A DNA stretch of 39,788 nucleotides from an uncultured Rhodospirillales bacterium (GTDB lineage: Bacteria > Pseudomonadota > Alphaproteobacteria > Acetobacterales > Acetobacteraceae). Location of the stretch: positions 1-39,788 of the forward strand of contig CAIYSR010000021.1 of assembly GCA_903928895.1 (NCBI GenBank). Direction: 5' to 3'. Below the pieces are notes generated by a model, which made no database searches, had not been told where the DNA came from, and worked only from the letters and a program-made list of their open reading frames with translations. The first letter of the stretch is position 1. Each line of letters starts with the position of its first letter. Below are positions 30,996 through 38,905 of this stretch, piece after piece. The position numbers and the translations under genes are program-made.

Positions 30996-31937
30996 ATGCG
31001 CCGTCGCCTGTCATGCCTGATCGCCGCCGCCCTCGTGTTCGGCCTGACCATCGCGCCGGATGACGCGATGGCTCGTGCTGGCTCCTCGTCCTCGATGGGC
31101 AGCAGCGGATCGCGCACCTATTCCGCCCCCCCCGCCACCCGCACGGCCCCCACTACCGCTGCCCCGATGCAGCGCAGCCTGACGCCGCAAGGCACGCCGG
31201 CGCCGAGCCCCTACGCCCAGCCGCAGCAGGCCCCGGTGGGGTCGGGCTTCTTCAGTCGCTCCCCCTTCATGTCCGGCCTGATGGGCGGCCTGCTTGGCGC
31301 CGGTATCGGCGGGATGCTCTTCGGCGGCGGCATGTTCCACGGCATGGCGGGGTTCTCGGGCTTCCTTGGCTTCCTGATCCAGATTTTCCTGGTGGTGATG
31401 GTCGGCCGCCTGATCTGGGGCTTCTTCGCCCGCCGCAATGCCCAGCCGCTGGCCGCCGGCCCCGCCACCTACGCCGATGGCATGGACCGCTTCGACCCCG
31501 GCACCAACACCGGCGGTGGCGGCGGCGCCCCGCAACTCCCCATCACCCCGGCCGACTTCCACGCCTTCGAGGAGCTGCTGCACGGCATCCAGGCCGCCTG
31601 GTCGGCGCATGACCTGACCTCGATGCGGCGCATCGCCTCGCCCGAAATGGTAAGCTATTTCGCCGAGCAGATGGCCGAACAAACCAGCCGTGGCGTGCGC
31701 AACGTGGTCGGCGACGTCCGCCTCGAACAGGGTGACCTCGCCGATGCCTGGGCCGAGCCGGGCCGCGAATATGCCCGTGTGGCGATGCGCTTTTCCATGA
31801 TCGACGTCACCCGCGACGCCGCCGGCCGTGTCGTCGATGGCGACCCGGTCAACCGCGCCATGGCCACCGAAGTCTGGACCTTCCTCCGCGCCCCCGGCGG
31901 CGCCTGGGTGCTCTCGGCGATCCAGCAGACCCGCTGA
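30996..31937 (+). CDS. Tim44-like domain protein
   Basis: A 313-aa protein of the bacterial Tim44-like group. A signal peptide spans residues 1-27 (MRRRLSCLIAAALVFGLTIA...), followed by a Ser/Pro-rich region (30-90). A Gly/Phe-rich stretch with one strong membrane helix (about 118-144) follows. The C-terminal Tim44 domain (about 190-313) includes the segment FEELLHGIQAAWSAHDLTSMRR and ends in the strand pair EVWTFLRAPGGAWVLSAIQ. In alphaproteobacteria such proteins are envelope components of unknown role. The ATG at 30996 is preferred because it opens directly onto the signal peptide; GGGAG is a distant 12 bases upstream. Confidence 0.88.
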   Translation: MRRRLSCLIAAALVFGLTIAPDDAMARAGSSSSMGSSGSRTYSAPPATRTAPTTAAPMQRSLTPQGTPAPSPYAQPQQAPVGSGFFSRSPFMSGLMGGLLGAGIGGMLFGGGMFHGMAGFSGFLGFLIQIFLVVMVGRLIWGFFARRNAQPLAAGPATYADGMDRFDPGTNTGGGGGAPQLPITPADFHAFEELLHGIQAAWSAHDLTSMRRIASPEMVSYFAEQMAEQTSRGVRNVVGDVRLEQGDLADAWAEPGREYARVAMRFSMIDVTRDAAGRVVDGDPVNRAMATEVWTFLRAPGGAWVLSAIQQTR

Positions 31938-31945
31938 AGCGACAT

Positions 31946-31981
31946 GGCGGAATAGAAGAGCGTCCCGCTTCCTATTCCGCC
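31946..31981. terminator. Bidirectional terminator between convergent genes
   Basis: Arms 31946-31958 and 31968-31981 pair over 13 bases (GGCGGAATAGAAG with one bulged base). The hairpin sits between the stop of the Tim44-like gene and the stop of the enoyl-CoA hydratase gene, whose TAG lies inside the right arm. Confidence 0.6.
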
Positions 31982-32775
31982 CGATACCAGGCCGGCTTGC
32001 GCTTGGCCTGGAATGCCCCGGTCCCCTCATGGCCCTCGGCCGAAGCGCGCTGAATCCAGCCCTCATGGGCCAGCATCGCCATCGCCCGCTGATCCAGCAG
32101 CAGACCATTCGCCGCCAGAAAGCTGTGCTTCGTCAGGCCCACCGCTCCTGGCGCCGAGAGGTAGATCGCATCCAGCACCTGCGCCGCCCGCGTCTCCAGC
32201 ATGTCTGCCGCGACAACCTCATGGACCAGACCGATCCGACAGGCCTCCTCGGCCCCGAACCGCTCCCCGGTCAACGCATACCGCCGCGTCTGTCGCAGGC
32301 CGATGGCGTTGACCATGTGGGTCGAAATCGGGGTTGGCGCCACGCCCACCCGCACCTCGGTGATCCCGAACAAGGCCGCCGGCGTCGCCAGCGCGACATC
32401 GACGCAGCACACGATCCCGACCCCGCCGCCGAAGCAGGCGCCCTGGATCAAGGCCATGGTGGGTTTGGGAAATTCGTTCAACAATTGCATCGCCCGCGTC
32501 GTCGCCAACGAGGCGGCGAAGGCGTGATCGGGCGCATAATCCGCGGCCTGCGCGAGCCAGTTGATATCGGCACCGGCCTGGAAATGCTTGCCCGCGCCCC
32601 GGATCACCACCGCCCGCACCGCATCATCCACCGCGAGCGCCGTGAGCCCATCGATCAATCCCGCCAGCAGCTCCTCATTATACGCGTTGCCCACCTCCGG
32701 CCGGTTCAGCGTGACATGCGCCACGCCCCGCGTGTCGACCTCCAGCAGAACCGGGGCGGACACAGCGGGGCTCAC
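31972..32775 (-). CDS. Enoyl-CoA hydratase/isomerase family protein
   Basis: A 267-aa crotonase-fold protein. The oxyanion-hole segments are KHFQAGADINWL and GACFGGGVGIVCC. The second catalytic glutamate is retained in FGITEVRVGV, while the first is not obvious, so a hydratase reaction is likely but not certain. The C-terminal lysine/arginine-rich tail ends in KRKPAWYRAE. It resembles methylglutaconyl-CoA or related branched-acid hydratases, which would suit amino-acid or isoprenoid-acid breakdown. The GTG start at 32775 overlaps the dehydratase stop by 4 bases (GTGA); a second GTG 4 codons later is possible. Confidence 0.87.
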   Translation of the reverse strand: MSPAVSAPVLLEVDTRGVAHVTLNRPEVGNAYNEELLAGLIDGLTALAVDDAVRAVVIRGAGKHFQAGADINWLAQAADYAPDHAFAASLATTRAMQLLNEFPKPTMALIQGACFGGGVGIVCCVDVALATPAALFGITEVRVGVAPTPISTHMVNAIGLRQTRRYALTGERFGAEEACRIGLVHEVVAADMLETRAAQVLDAIYLSAPGAVGLTKHSFLAANGLLLDQRAMAMLAHEGWIQRASAEGHEGTGAFQAKRKPAWYRAE

Positions 32776-33716
32776 GCGCTCACCAGGGCAGGATCGGTGT
32801 TGGCGCCGCACACCAGCACACCCACCCGGGCCCCCGGCGGCGGCACCCAGGCACCCGACAGCAGCGCCGCCAGCGCCGTCGCCCCCCCCGGCTCGGCGAC
32901 CAGCCGCATCTGCCGCCACAGCACTTTCTGCGCCGCCGCGATCGCGGCGTCGCTCACCAGCACGGCGGCACTCACATGGGCCTGGGCGATGGGGAACATC
33001 AGCGCGCCGACCTGTCGCGCGCCCAGTGCATCCGCGGCCAGCCCGCCCACAGGCGCCTCCACCGGCCGGCCCGCCGCCAGCGCATGGTGCAGCGTCGGGC
33101 AGTTCACGGGCTCCACGCTCACCACCTTGATCCGGCTGGCGAACCAGGCCGCCATGCCGCCGATCAGCCCGCCGCCGCCGGTCGCCACCAGCACATGGGT
33201 CAACTCCGGCGCGTCGGCCTCGAACTCCATCGCCGTGGTGCCCTGACCCGCCAGCACGTCGGCGTGGTCATAGGCATGGACCTCCATCGCCCCGCTCTCG
33301 GCCTGCCGCGCCCGGCTCGCCGCCAGCGCCTCGAAATAGGTCTCCCCGCCGCGTACCAGCCGCGCGCCCTCCTGCTCGATCCGCGCCCGCTTAGACTCCG
33401 GCGTGTGCTGCGGCACGAAAATCTCCGCCGTCAGGCCCAAGGCCCGGGCCGCGAAAGCCACCGCCGCCCCATGATTGCCGCCCGACGCCGCGATCACCCC
33501 GGCCGACGGCAATACCCCCGCCTCCCGTGCCGAGAGAATGCGGTTGAACGCCCCGCGCGGCTTGAAGCTGCCGGCGTGCTGCAACAGCTCCAGCTTCAGC
33601 GTGGCCGGAACCGCCAACCCCAGATCGCCGGCGGCGAGCCGGATGACCGGGGTGTGGCGAACGTACGGGGCGATCCGCGCGGCGGCGGTCTCGATAGCGA
33701 TACGGTCAGGTGTCAT
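32772..33716 (-). CDS. Threonine/serine dehydratase-like PLP enzyme
   Basis: A 314-aa fold-type II PLP enzyme without a C-terminal ACT domain, like catabolic threonine/serine dehydratases or serine racemases. The PLP lysine is Lys52 in GSFKPRGAFN; phosphate-binding loops are ASGGNHGAAVAFAA and ATGGGGLIGGM. The substrate cannot be fixed from sequence. Its stop overlaps the GTG of the enoyl-CoA hydratase gene. The gene is divergent from hprK, with a 122-base gap that shows no convincing promoter motif. Confidence 0.88.
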   Translation of the reverse strand: MTPDRIAIETAAARIAPYVRHTPVIRLAAGDLGLAVPATLKLELLQHAGSFKPRGAFNRILSAREAGVLPSAGVIAASGGNHGAAVAFAARALGLTAEIFVPQHTPESKRARIEQEGARLVRGGETYFEALAASRARQAESGAMEVHAYDHADVLAGQGTTAMEFEADAPELTHVLVATGGGGLIGGMAAWFASRIKVVSVEPVNCPTLHHALAAGRPVEAPVGGLAADALGARQVGALMFPIAQAHVSAAVLVSDAAIAAAQKVLWRQMRLVAEPGGATALAALLSGAWVPPPGARVGVLVCGANTDPALVSA

Positions 33717-33838
33717 GGCGCGGACGCTGCCACGCTCTCCCCGGCCCGGCAAGATCGGGACGCCCCGAGGACGGCCCCGATGACGCAATGTAGCAACCCC
33801 CTTGGTTTGCCCGCCCGAAAGCGCCATGATGACGCCGT

Positions 33839-34261
33839 ATGCAAATCCACGCGAGCTGCGTCGCCCGTGATGGGGCCGGGATCGTTCTGCTGGGCCCCCC
33901 GGGGTCCGGCAAATCCGATCTGGCGCTCCGGTTGCTCGATCGGGGGTTCGTGCTGGTGGCGGATGACAGGGTCGAGATCGTGGACGGAATGGCGCGGCCG
34001 CCGGCACAACTCGCCGGACTGATCGAAGTGCGCGGACTCGGCCTGCTGCGGATGCCGCATGCGGCATCCGCCCGCATAGCGCTCGCCATCGCCCTCACTC
34101 CGGACATGCCGCGCCTGCCCGCGCCGCGCCGCCACGAGAGCCTCGCCGTGCCGTTCATCCTGCTCGACCCGCGCTCGCCCTCCGCCGCCCAGCGCGCCGA
34201 ACTCGCGCTCGACTGCGCCCTCGGCCGCATCGTCCAGCCCGCCGGGGCCTTCGCCCCGTGA
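33839..34261 (+). CDS. hprK: HPr kinase/phosphorylase (short alphaproteobacterial form)
   Basis: A 140-aa protein equal to only the C-terminal catalytic half of the Gram-positive HPr kinase, as usual in alphaproteobacteria. Walker A is GPPGSGKS (residues 19-26); the catalytic/signature region is LVADDRVEI and LIEVRGLGLLRMP. It should phosphorylate the HPr serine (Ser53 in the HPr encoded nearby) and reverse that. Its TGA overlaps the GTG of rapZ (GTGA). No chvG/chvI two-component genes stand upstream, unlike in many relatives. Shine-Dalgarno is weak. Confidence 0.9.
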   Translation: MQIHASCVARDGAGIVLLGPPGSGKSDLALRLLDRGFVLVADDRVEIVDGMARPPAQLAGLIEVRGLGLLRMPHAASARIALAIALTPDMPRLPAPRRHESLAVPFILLDPRSPSAAQRAELALDCALGRIVQPAGAFAP

Positions 34262-35235
34262 GCGCCACGCGCCTCCCGGTTGTCCTGGTCAGCGGCCTCT
34301 CCGGCGCCGGCAAGGCCTCGATCCTGCGCGCGCTCGAGGATGCCGGGTTCGATGCCGTCGACAATCCGCCGCTCGAACTGATCGAGAGCCTGGTCGCCCG
34401 CGCGCACAACGCCAGCGGCCCCTCCGCCGACGGCGCCAGCGGCCTCGCCGTCGGTGTCGATGCGCGCTCCCGCGGGTTCGATGCCGACGCCGTGCTCGCC
34501 ACCCTTGCGCGCCTGCGCCTCAATCCGGCGCTGCGGCCCGAACTGGTCTTCGCCTGGGCCGACGAGAGCGCCCTGCTGCGCCGCTTCACCGAAACCCGCC
34601 GCCGCCACCCGCTGGCCCCGCGCGGCCGCGTCTCCGACGGGATTACCGCCGAACAGCAGCTGATCGCCCCCCTGCACGCCGCCGCCGACCTGGTGATCGA
34701 CACCTCGGACCTGCCGCTGGCCGCCCTGCGCCAGCTCATCGAGCAGCGCTTCGCCCATGGCACGACCTCCGATCCGCAAACCGGCCTGTCCGTCTCGCTC
34801 GTGTCCTTCGCGTTTCCCGCAGGGCTGCCCCGCGAAGCCGATATGGTGTTCGACGCCAGATTCCTGCGCAATCCCCATTACGATCCGCAGCTTAGACCGC
34901 TGACCGGAAGTGATCCCTCAGTTGCCGCCTATGTCGCCGCCGATCCCGACTTCGACGCTTTCTTCGGCGGCATCGCCACCCTGCTCAATCTGGTCTTGCC
35001 TCGCTTCGTGGCCGAGGGCAAGAAATACGCAACAATCGCGGTCGGATGCACCGGCGGCCGGCACAGATCGGTCGCGATCGTCGAACGGTTGACGAATTTT
35101 CTCACGGATTCAGGCTGGCGCGTCAGCGCCGCGCACCGGGAACTCGCCCGCGAGAGCATGTTGGCTCGCGCGGGCAACCGGCGCGGCGGCGATGCGCCGG
35201 CAGGATCAGCGCAGGAGCCTGACGGCACTTCATGA
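34258..35235 (+). CDS. rapZ: RNase adapter protein RapZ
   Basis: A 325-aa RapZ-family protein. In E. coli RapZ binds an sRNA and directs RNase E, coupling envelope precursor supply to sRNA turnover. The N-terminal P-loop is GLSGAGKAS (residues 13-21), in which the Ser/Thr that normally follows the Lys is Ala20. EDAGFDAVDNPPLELIE is the usual switch segment and GCTGGRHRSVAIVE is the C-terminal RNA-binding-domain signature. The start is GTG, overlapping hprK. The C-terminal tail past residue 300 is Arg/Gly/Ala-rich and probably disordered. Confidence 0.92.
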   Translation: MSATRLPVVLVSGLSGAGKASILRALEDAGFDAVDNPPLELIESLVARAHNASGPSADGASGLAVGVDARSRGFDADAVLATLARLRLNPALRPELVFAWADESALLRRFTETRRRHPLAPRGRVSDGITAEQQLIAPLHAAADLVIDTSDLPLAALRQLIEQRFAHGTTSDPQTGLSVSLVSFAFPAGLPREADMVFDARFLRNPHYDPQLRPLTGSDPSVAAYVAADPDFDAFFGGIATLLNLVLPRFVAEGKKYATIAVGCTGGRHRSVAIVERLTNFLTDSGWRVSAAHRELARESMLARAGNRRGGDAPAGSAQEPDGTS

Positions 35236-35248
35236 AGTCACGCAGCCG

Positions 35249-35665
35249 ATGATCGGCCTGGTTCTGGTCACGCATGGTCGTCTCGCCGAGGAGATGCGCC
35301 TGGCGATGGAACATGTCGTCGGCAAGCAGCGCAATGTCGCCACCGTCTGCATCGGCCCCGAGGACGACATGGAGGGCCGCCGCGCCGACATCCAGCAGTC
35401 CATCGCCGAGGTCGACACCGGCGACGGCGTCGTGCTGATCACCGACATGTTCGGCGGCACCCCCTCCAACCTCGCAATTTCGCAGATGGATCGTCCCGGC
35501 GTGGAGGTCATCGCCGGCATGAACCTGCCGATGCTGGTCAAGCTCGCCAAGGTCCGCTCCAACCTGCCGCTCGCCGATGCGGTGGACTGTGCGCAGACCG
35601 CCGGGCGCAAATACATCGCCGCCGCCTCCCACCTGATGCCCAAGCCCGGCGGGTCCTGCGGGTGA
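35249..35665 (+). CDS. PTS EIIA component (mannose/fructose family)
   Basis: A 138-aa EIIA of the Man family that accepts phosphate from HPr at His9 (LVTHGRLAEEM). FGGTPSNLA near residue 70 is the family signature. No EIIB or EIIC gene is in the window, so this EIIA probably acts as a regulatory output rather than in sugar transport. The start at 35249 (MIGLVLVTHG) lies 13 bases after rapZ. Its stop overlaps the GTG of the HPr gene by 4 bases. Confidence 0.92.
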   Translation: MIGLVLVTHGRLAEEMRLAMEHVVGKQRNVATVCIGPEDDMEGRRADIQQSIAEVDTGDGVVLITDMFGGTPSNLAISQMDRPGVEVIAGMNLPMLVKLAKVRSNLPLADAVDCAQTAGRKYIAAASHLMPKPGGSCG

Positions 35666-35952
35666 CGGCGCAAAGCGGCCCGGTCCTTACCCGCAGCCTT
35701 ACCATCCGCAACCGCCGCGGCCTGCATGCCCGCGCGGCGGCCAAGTTCGTCACCCTGGCCGAGCGCTTCGGCGCGTCCGTCGAGGTCGTGAAGGACGGCC
35801 AGTCGGTCTCGGCGCGCTCGATCATGGGCCTGATGATGCTGGGCGCCGGCATCGGCTCCACCATCGAACTCCAAGCCGAGGGATGGGATGCCAAGGAGGC
35901 GATGGATGCGCTCGCCGCCCTCGTCGAGGCCGGGTTCCATGAAACCGACTGA
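35662..35952 (+). CDS. ptsH: Phosphocarrier protein HPr
   Basis: A 96-aa HPr with His22 in RRGLHARAAAKF as the site phosphorylated by EI, and Ser53 in ARSIMGLMML as the HprK target; the 31-residue spacing equals that of E. coli His15 and Ser46. The start is GTG, overlapping the EIIA stop. Its 3' end overlaps the EI start by 14 bases in a different frame, so EI translation is likely coupled to it. Confidence 0.94.
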   Translation: MTAQSGPVLTRSLTIRNRRGLHARAAAKFVTLAERFGASVEVVKDGQSVSARSIMGLMMLGAGIGSTIELQAEGWDAKEAMDALAALVEAGFHETD

Positions 35953-37924
35953 CGGCGAGCCGGCGCATCCGCCGCTTGAACCCCAGCCTCCGGCACCTGT
36001 TCCTCCCGCACCTGTGCCTCCCGAACCCGTGCCTCCCGAACCCGTGCCTCCCGAACCCGTGCCTCCCGAGCCGCCCCAGCCCGCACCTGCTCAGCCCGCC
36101 CTCACCCAGCCCGTTGCTGCCGAGCCCAAGCGCCCGCGCGAAAAGCCGGCCACCAAGGGCGAACGCCGGCTGATCGGCATCCCGGTTTCCCCCGGCGTCG
36201 CCATCGGCCCGGTGTTCGGCGCCGCCGAGCCCCAGGCGGTGATCACCCGCACCCGCATCCAGGCGATCGACACCCAGGCCGAGATCGCCCGCTTCGATGC
36301 CGCCATCGCCCAGTCGCGCAAGCAGCTGCTCAAGCTGCGCGCCCGCCTCGGCATCCTGCCCGAGGACAGCCAGGCCGAAATCGCGCCGCTGCTCGACGCC
36401 TATCTGCAAATGATCGGCTCCTCCCGCCTGGTGCGCGGGGTGCGCCGGCGGGTGGCCGACATGCTAGTCTCGGCCGAAACCGCCGTGGTCGACGAAACCG
36501 ACGCGCTGGCCGAGACCATCCTCGCCATGCCCGGCGACGATGACCGCGCCGGGCGCAAGCGCCGGGCCGACGAGGTGCGCGAAATCGGCCGCCGCCTGAT
36601 CCGCAACCTCACCCGCGCTCCGTTCCGCAGCTTCACCGCCCTGCCCCAGGGGGCGCTGCTGGTATGCGAAGCGCTGCGCCCGGCCGATGCCGCGCTGCTC
36701 GACCCCTCGCGCCTCGCCGGCGTCGCCACCGACGAGGGCGGCGCCGACGGCCATACCGCCATCATGCTGCGCGCCCTCGGCGTCCCCGCCGTGCTCGGCG
36801 TCCCCGGAATCACCCAGGCCGCCAGGCCCGGCGAGACCATCATCATCGACGGCGCCGCCGGCACCGTCACCCTTAACCCCGAGCCCGCCACCCTCACCGC
36901 CGCGCGCCGCGCCGTCACCGCCTATGCCCGCGAACTGCAAAAGCTCGCCGCCCTGCGCCGGCTGCCCTCGGTCACCGCCGACGGCGAAGTCGTCGAATTG
37001 CAGGCCAATCTCGAAATTCCGGCCGAACTGCCGCTGATCGCCCAGTCCGGCGCCTCCGGCATCGGCCTGCTGCGCACCGAATTCCTGTTCATGAACCGCG
37101 AGACCCTGCCGGACGAGAACGCGCAGACCGAAACCTACCGCACCATCGTCGAGGCCATGAGCGGCGACCCCGTGACCATCCGCGTGCTCGACTGGGGCGG
37201 CGAGAAGGAGATCGAGGCGCTGCAAAGCGAGGGCATCGTGCCCGAGGCGGCCGACCTCAACCCCGCCCTCGGCATTCGCGGCATCCGCCTGCTGCTGCGC
37301 GAGCCCGACCTGTTCGAGACCCAGCTTGCCGCCATCCTGCGCGCCGCCGCCTGGGGTCCGGTGCGCATCCTGCTGCCGATGGTCACCAACGTCGCCGAGG
37401 TGCGCGCCGCGCGCGACCTCTACGAGCGCGTGTTCCGCCGCCTGCGCCGGCGCGGCGAGCGCCTGCCGGACAAGGCGCCGCCGCTCGGGATCATGATCGA
37501 GACCCCCGGCGCCGCGCTGGCCGCCGACGCCCTGGCGCTGGAGGCCGATTTCTTCGCCATCGGCACCAACGACCTGACCATGTACACCCTGGCCGTCGAT
37601 CGCGGCGAAAGCGACGTCTCCGCGCTCTACGACCCGCTCCACCCCGCCGTGCTGCGACTGGTCCAGTTCGCCACCGAGGCCGCCCTGCGCATGCGCATGC
37701 CGGTCTCGGTCTGCGGCGAGATGGCGGCCAACCCGAGCTTCGTCAAGCTGCTGATCGGCCTCGGCCTGCGCAGCTTCAGCATGAACGCCTCGGCGGTGCC
37801 GCGGGTGAAACAGGTGGTGCGGACCGTGGACATCGACGACTGCGCCCGCTTCGCGCGCCGGGTGATGGATCAGTCGGACCCGGCGGTGATCCGCGAAATG
37901 GTGACCGGAGCGGCTGCCGCCTGA
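35939..37924 (+). CDS. ptsP: PTS enzyme I with a proline-rich N-terminal extension
   Basis: PEP-dependent protein kinase that starts the phosphorelay by phosphorylating HPr. The product is 661 aa against the usual 570-580; the extra part is a Pro/Glu-rich N-terminal tail (residues 1-75) with repeated VPPEP units and a basic end (KRPREKPATKGERR). The catalytic protein starts near residue 76 (LIGIPVSPGVAIGPV). The phospho-His is His272 in GGADGHTAIMLRALGVP, and Cys592 in VSVCGEMAANP is the conserved PEP-site cysteine. There is no GAF domain, so it is not the classical PtsP of PTS-Ntr. The ATG at 35939 lies within the HPr gene, and no better downstream start is evident before the conserved region. 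Confidence 0.9.
   Translation: MKPTDGEPAHPPLEPQPPAPVPPAPVPPEPVPPEPVPPEPVPPEPPQPAPAQPALTQPVAAEPKRPREKPATKGERRLIGIPVSPGVAIGPVFGAAEPQAVITRTRIQAIDTQAEIARFDAAIAQSRKQLLKLRARLGILPEDSQAEIAPLLDAYLQMIGSSRLVRGVRRRVADMLVSAETAVVDETDALAETILAMPGDDDRAGRKRRADEVREIGRRLIRNLTRAPFRSFTALPQGALLVCEALRPADAALLDPSRLAGVATDEGGADGHTAIMLRALGVPAVLGVPGITQAARPGETIIIDGAAGTVTLNPEPATLTAARRAVTAYARELQKLAALRRLPSVTADGEVVELQANLEIPAELPLIAQSGASGIGLLRTEFLFMNRETLPDENAQTETYRTIVEAMSGDPVTIRVLDWGGEKEIEALQSEGIVPEAADLNPALGIRGIRLLLREPDLFETQLAAILRAAAWGPVRILLPMVTNVAEVRAARDLYERVFRRLRRRGERLPDKAPPLGIMIETPGAALAADALALEADFFAIGTNDLTMYTLAVDRGESDVSALYDPLHPAVLRLVQFATEAALRMRMPVSVCGEMAANPSFVKLLIGLGLRSFSMNASAVPRVKQVVRTVDIDDCARFARRVMDQSDPAVIREMVTGAAAA
35999..36073 (+). 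repeat. 15-bp in-frame tandem repeat in the EI tail
   Basis: Five consecutive 15-base units encode V-P-P-(A/E)-P. Units 2-4 (36014-36058) are identical (GTGCCTCCCGAACCC); the first (35999-36013) and last (36059-36073) are slightly diverged. Being a multiple of three, changes in copy number would lengthen or shorten the tail without a frameshift. Confidence 0.9.
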
Positions 37925-37991
37925 CCGATCCCGCCGGCGCAGCCCCCCGGGCCAGGTCCACGCGCCTGCCTCCTGGACCGGGACCACCGGC

Positions 37992-38025
37992 TTGTGGCGG
38001 ACGCCGCAACCTCTATCATCGATAG
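37992..38025 (+). promoter_or_regulatory. Putative promoter with operator-like palindrome
   Basis: A TTGTGG (37992-37997) and a TATCAT (38014-38019) are 16 bases apart, a plausible sigma-70 pair. A palindrome, CTATC-ATC-GATAG (38013-38025), lies over the -10. This would repress by steric overlap if bound by a regulator. The next gene starts at 38050. Confidence 0.4.
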
Positions 38026-38049
38026 AAACGGCAACGGGACCGAGTCGAC

Positions 38050-38832
38050 ATGCCTCTCGCCATCCAGCTTGCGGCGCTCGATCTGGCGCTCGCCGACGTC
38101 AACCGTCACGCCAAGGCGCTGACCGCACTGGCAGCCGCACTCGCCAAGGCTGGCGCCAGCGGCAATCTCGTGGCGCTGGGGCGGGGTTTCGAGCAGGCGC
38201 CGCGGTTGCTGGAACAGGTTTCCGCCTCCATCGCCGCCGCGCAGGCCGGCTTCAGCTATGACGCCGCCGCCGAATTCGCCTCCGGCGCCTATATCGCGGA
38301 GCTGCTGGCGGCGGCCGAGCAGGCCGGCGTCGTGCTGGTTGCGAGAGATGGCCGGCTGAGCGCATTCCCCTTGCTGCTCAAGCTCGAACCCGGGACCCCG
38401 GCGGTCCGGGTCGGCAAGAAATCCGAACGCGGCATCCGGCCCTCCGCCCTGGCGGCCCTGCTGAAACAACGGCAAGCGGCGCAGACCTTTCGTCCGGGCG
38501 TAGTGCTGGAGCAGATATTCAGCGCCTATGCCGCCCTCGCTCCGGGGGTGCAGACCGGCTGGCGGGCGAACCAGAAGATGCCGGGTCCGGTGGTGCCGCT
38601 GCTCGACATCCACGAATTGCTGACCGTGCTGCCCGAGGCCGGTGCCGCCTATCCGCGCGACGCCTTCGCGGTCGATCTGCTGCGTCTCAACCGGGCGCCA
38701 GACACGCGCACCAAGGCCGGCCACGGCTTCAGCCTGTCGGCCTCGACGGCCACCAAGGGCCGCAACTTCCTGCGCGTCTATGACGAGACCGGGGCCGAGA
38801 GCGTGTTCGCCGGTATCAGCTTCAGCGTCTAG
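38050..38832 (+). CDS. Uncharacterised 260-aa protein upstream of the BrxD-like gene
   Basis: I do not recognise this protein by name. The N-terminal 70 residues are Ala/Leu-rich helices, possibly coiled-coil (LAALDLALADVNRHAKAL). The middle has VVLVARDGRLSAFPLLLKLE and a basic patch VGKKSERGIRPSALAALLKQ, compatible with a winged-helix or DNA-contact fold. The C-terminal 60 residues are beta-rich and end in FAGISFSV. No signal peptide or membrane segment is visible. It starts 125 bases after the EI gene, behind a promoter-like sequence, and its TAG lies in the repeat that leads to the BrxD-like gene, so the two are likely one operon. The ATG has GGGA upstream. Confidence 0.85.
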   Translation: MPLAIQLAALDLALADVNRHAKALTALAAALAKAGASGNLVALGRGFEQAPRLLEQVSASIAAAQAGFSYDAAAEFASGAYIAELLAAAEQAGVVLVARDGRLSAFPLLLKLEPGTPAVRVGKKSERGIRPSALAALLKQRQAAQTFRPGVVLEQIFSAYAALAPGVQTGWRANQKMPGPVVPLLDIHELLTVLPEAGAAYPRDAFAVDLLRLNRAPDTRTKAGHGFSLSASTATKGRNFLRVYDETGAESVFAGISFSV

Positions 38833-38896
38833 AGCGTGATCATTTGAGGCCGACCGGTCGGAAAACGTGAATCACGCGAAAAAAACAAAGCTCTAG
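38829..38896. repeat. Interlocked palindromic repeat between the two accessory genes
   Basis: Three nested inverted repeats share one centre: CTAGAGC (38829-38835) with GCTCTAG (38890-38896), GCGTGAT (38834-38840) with ATCACGC (38871-38877), and the perfect palindrome CCGACCGGTCGG (38850-38861). The TAG stop of the upstream gene (38830-38832) and the start of the AGGAGG Shine-Dalgarno of the next gene overlap its ends. It has the build of a dispersed, cruciform-forming intergenic repeat. Confidence 0.8.
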
Positions 38897-38905
38897 GAGG
38901 CAGCC

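Noticed and set aside
37955-37979. A possible terminator after the EI gene (GGTCCA pairing with TGGACC)
   Set aside because: Only a 6-bp stem with a 13-base loop and no U-tract; too weak to list as a terminator.
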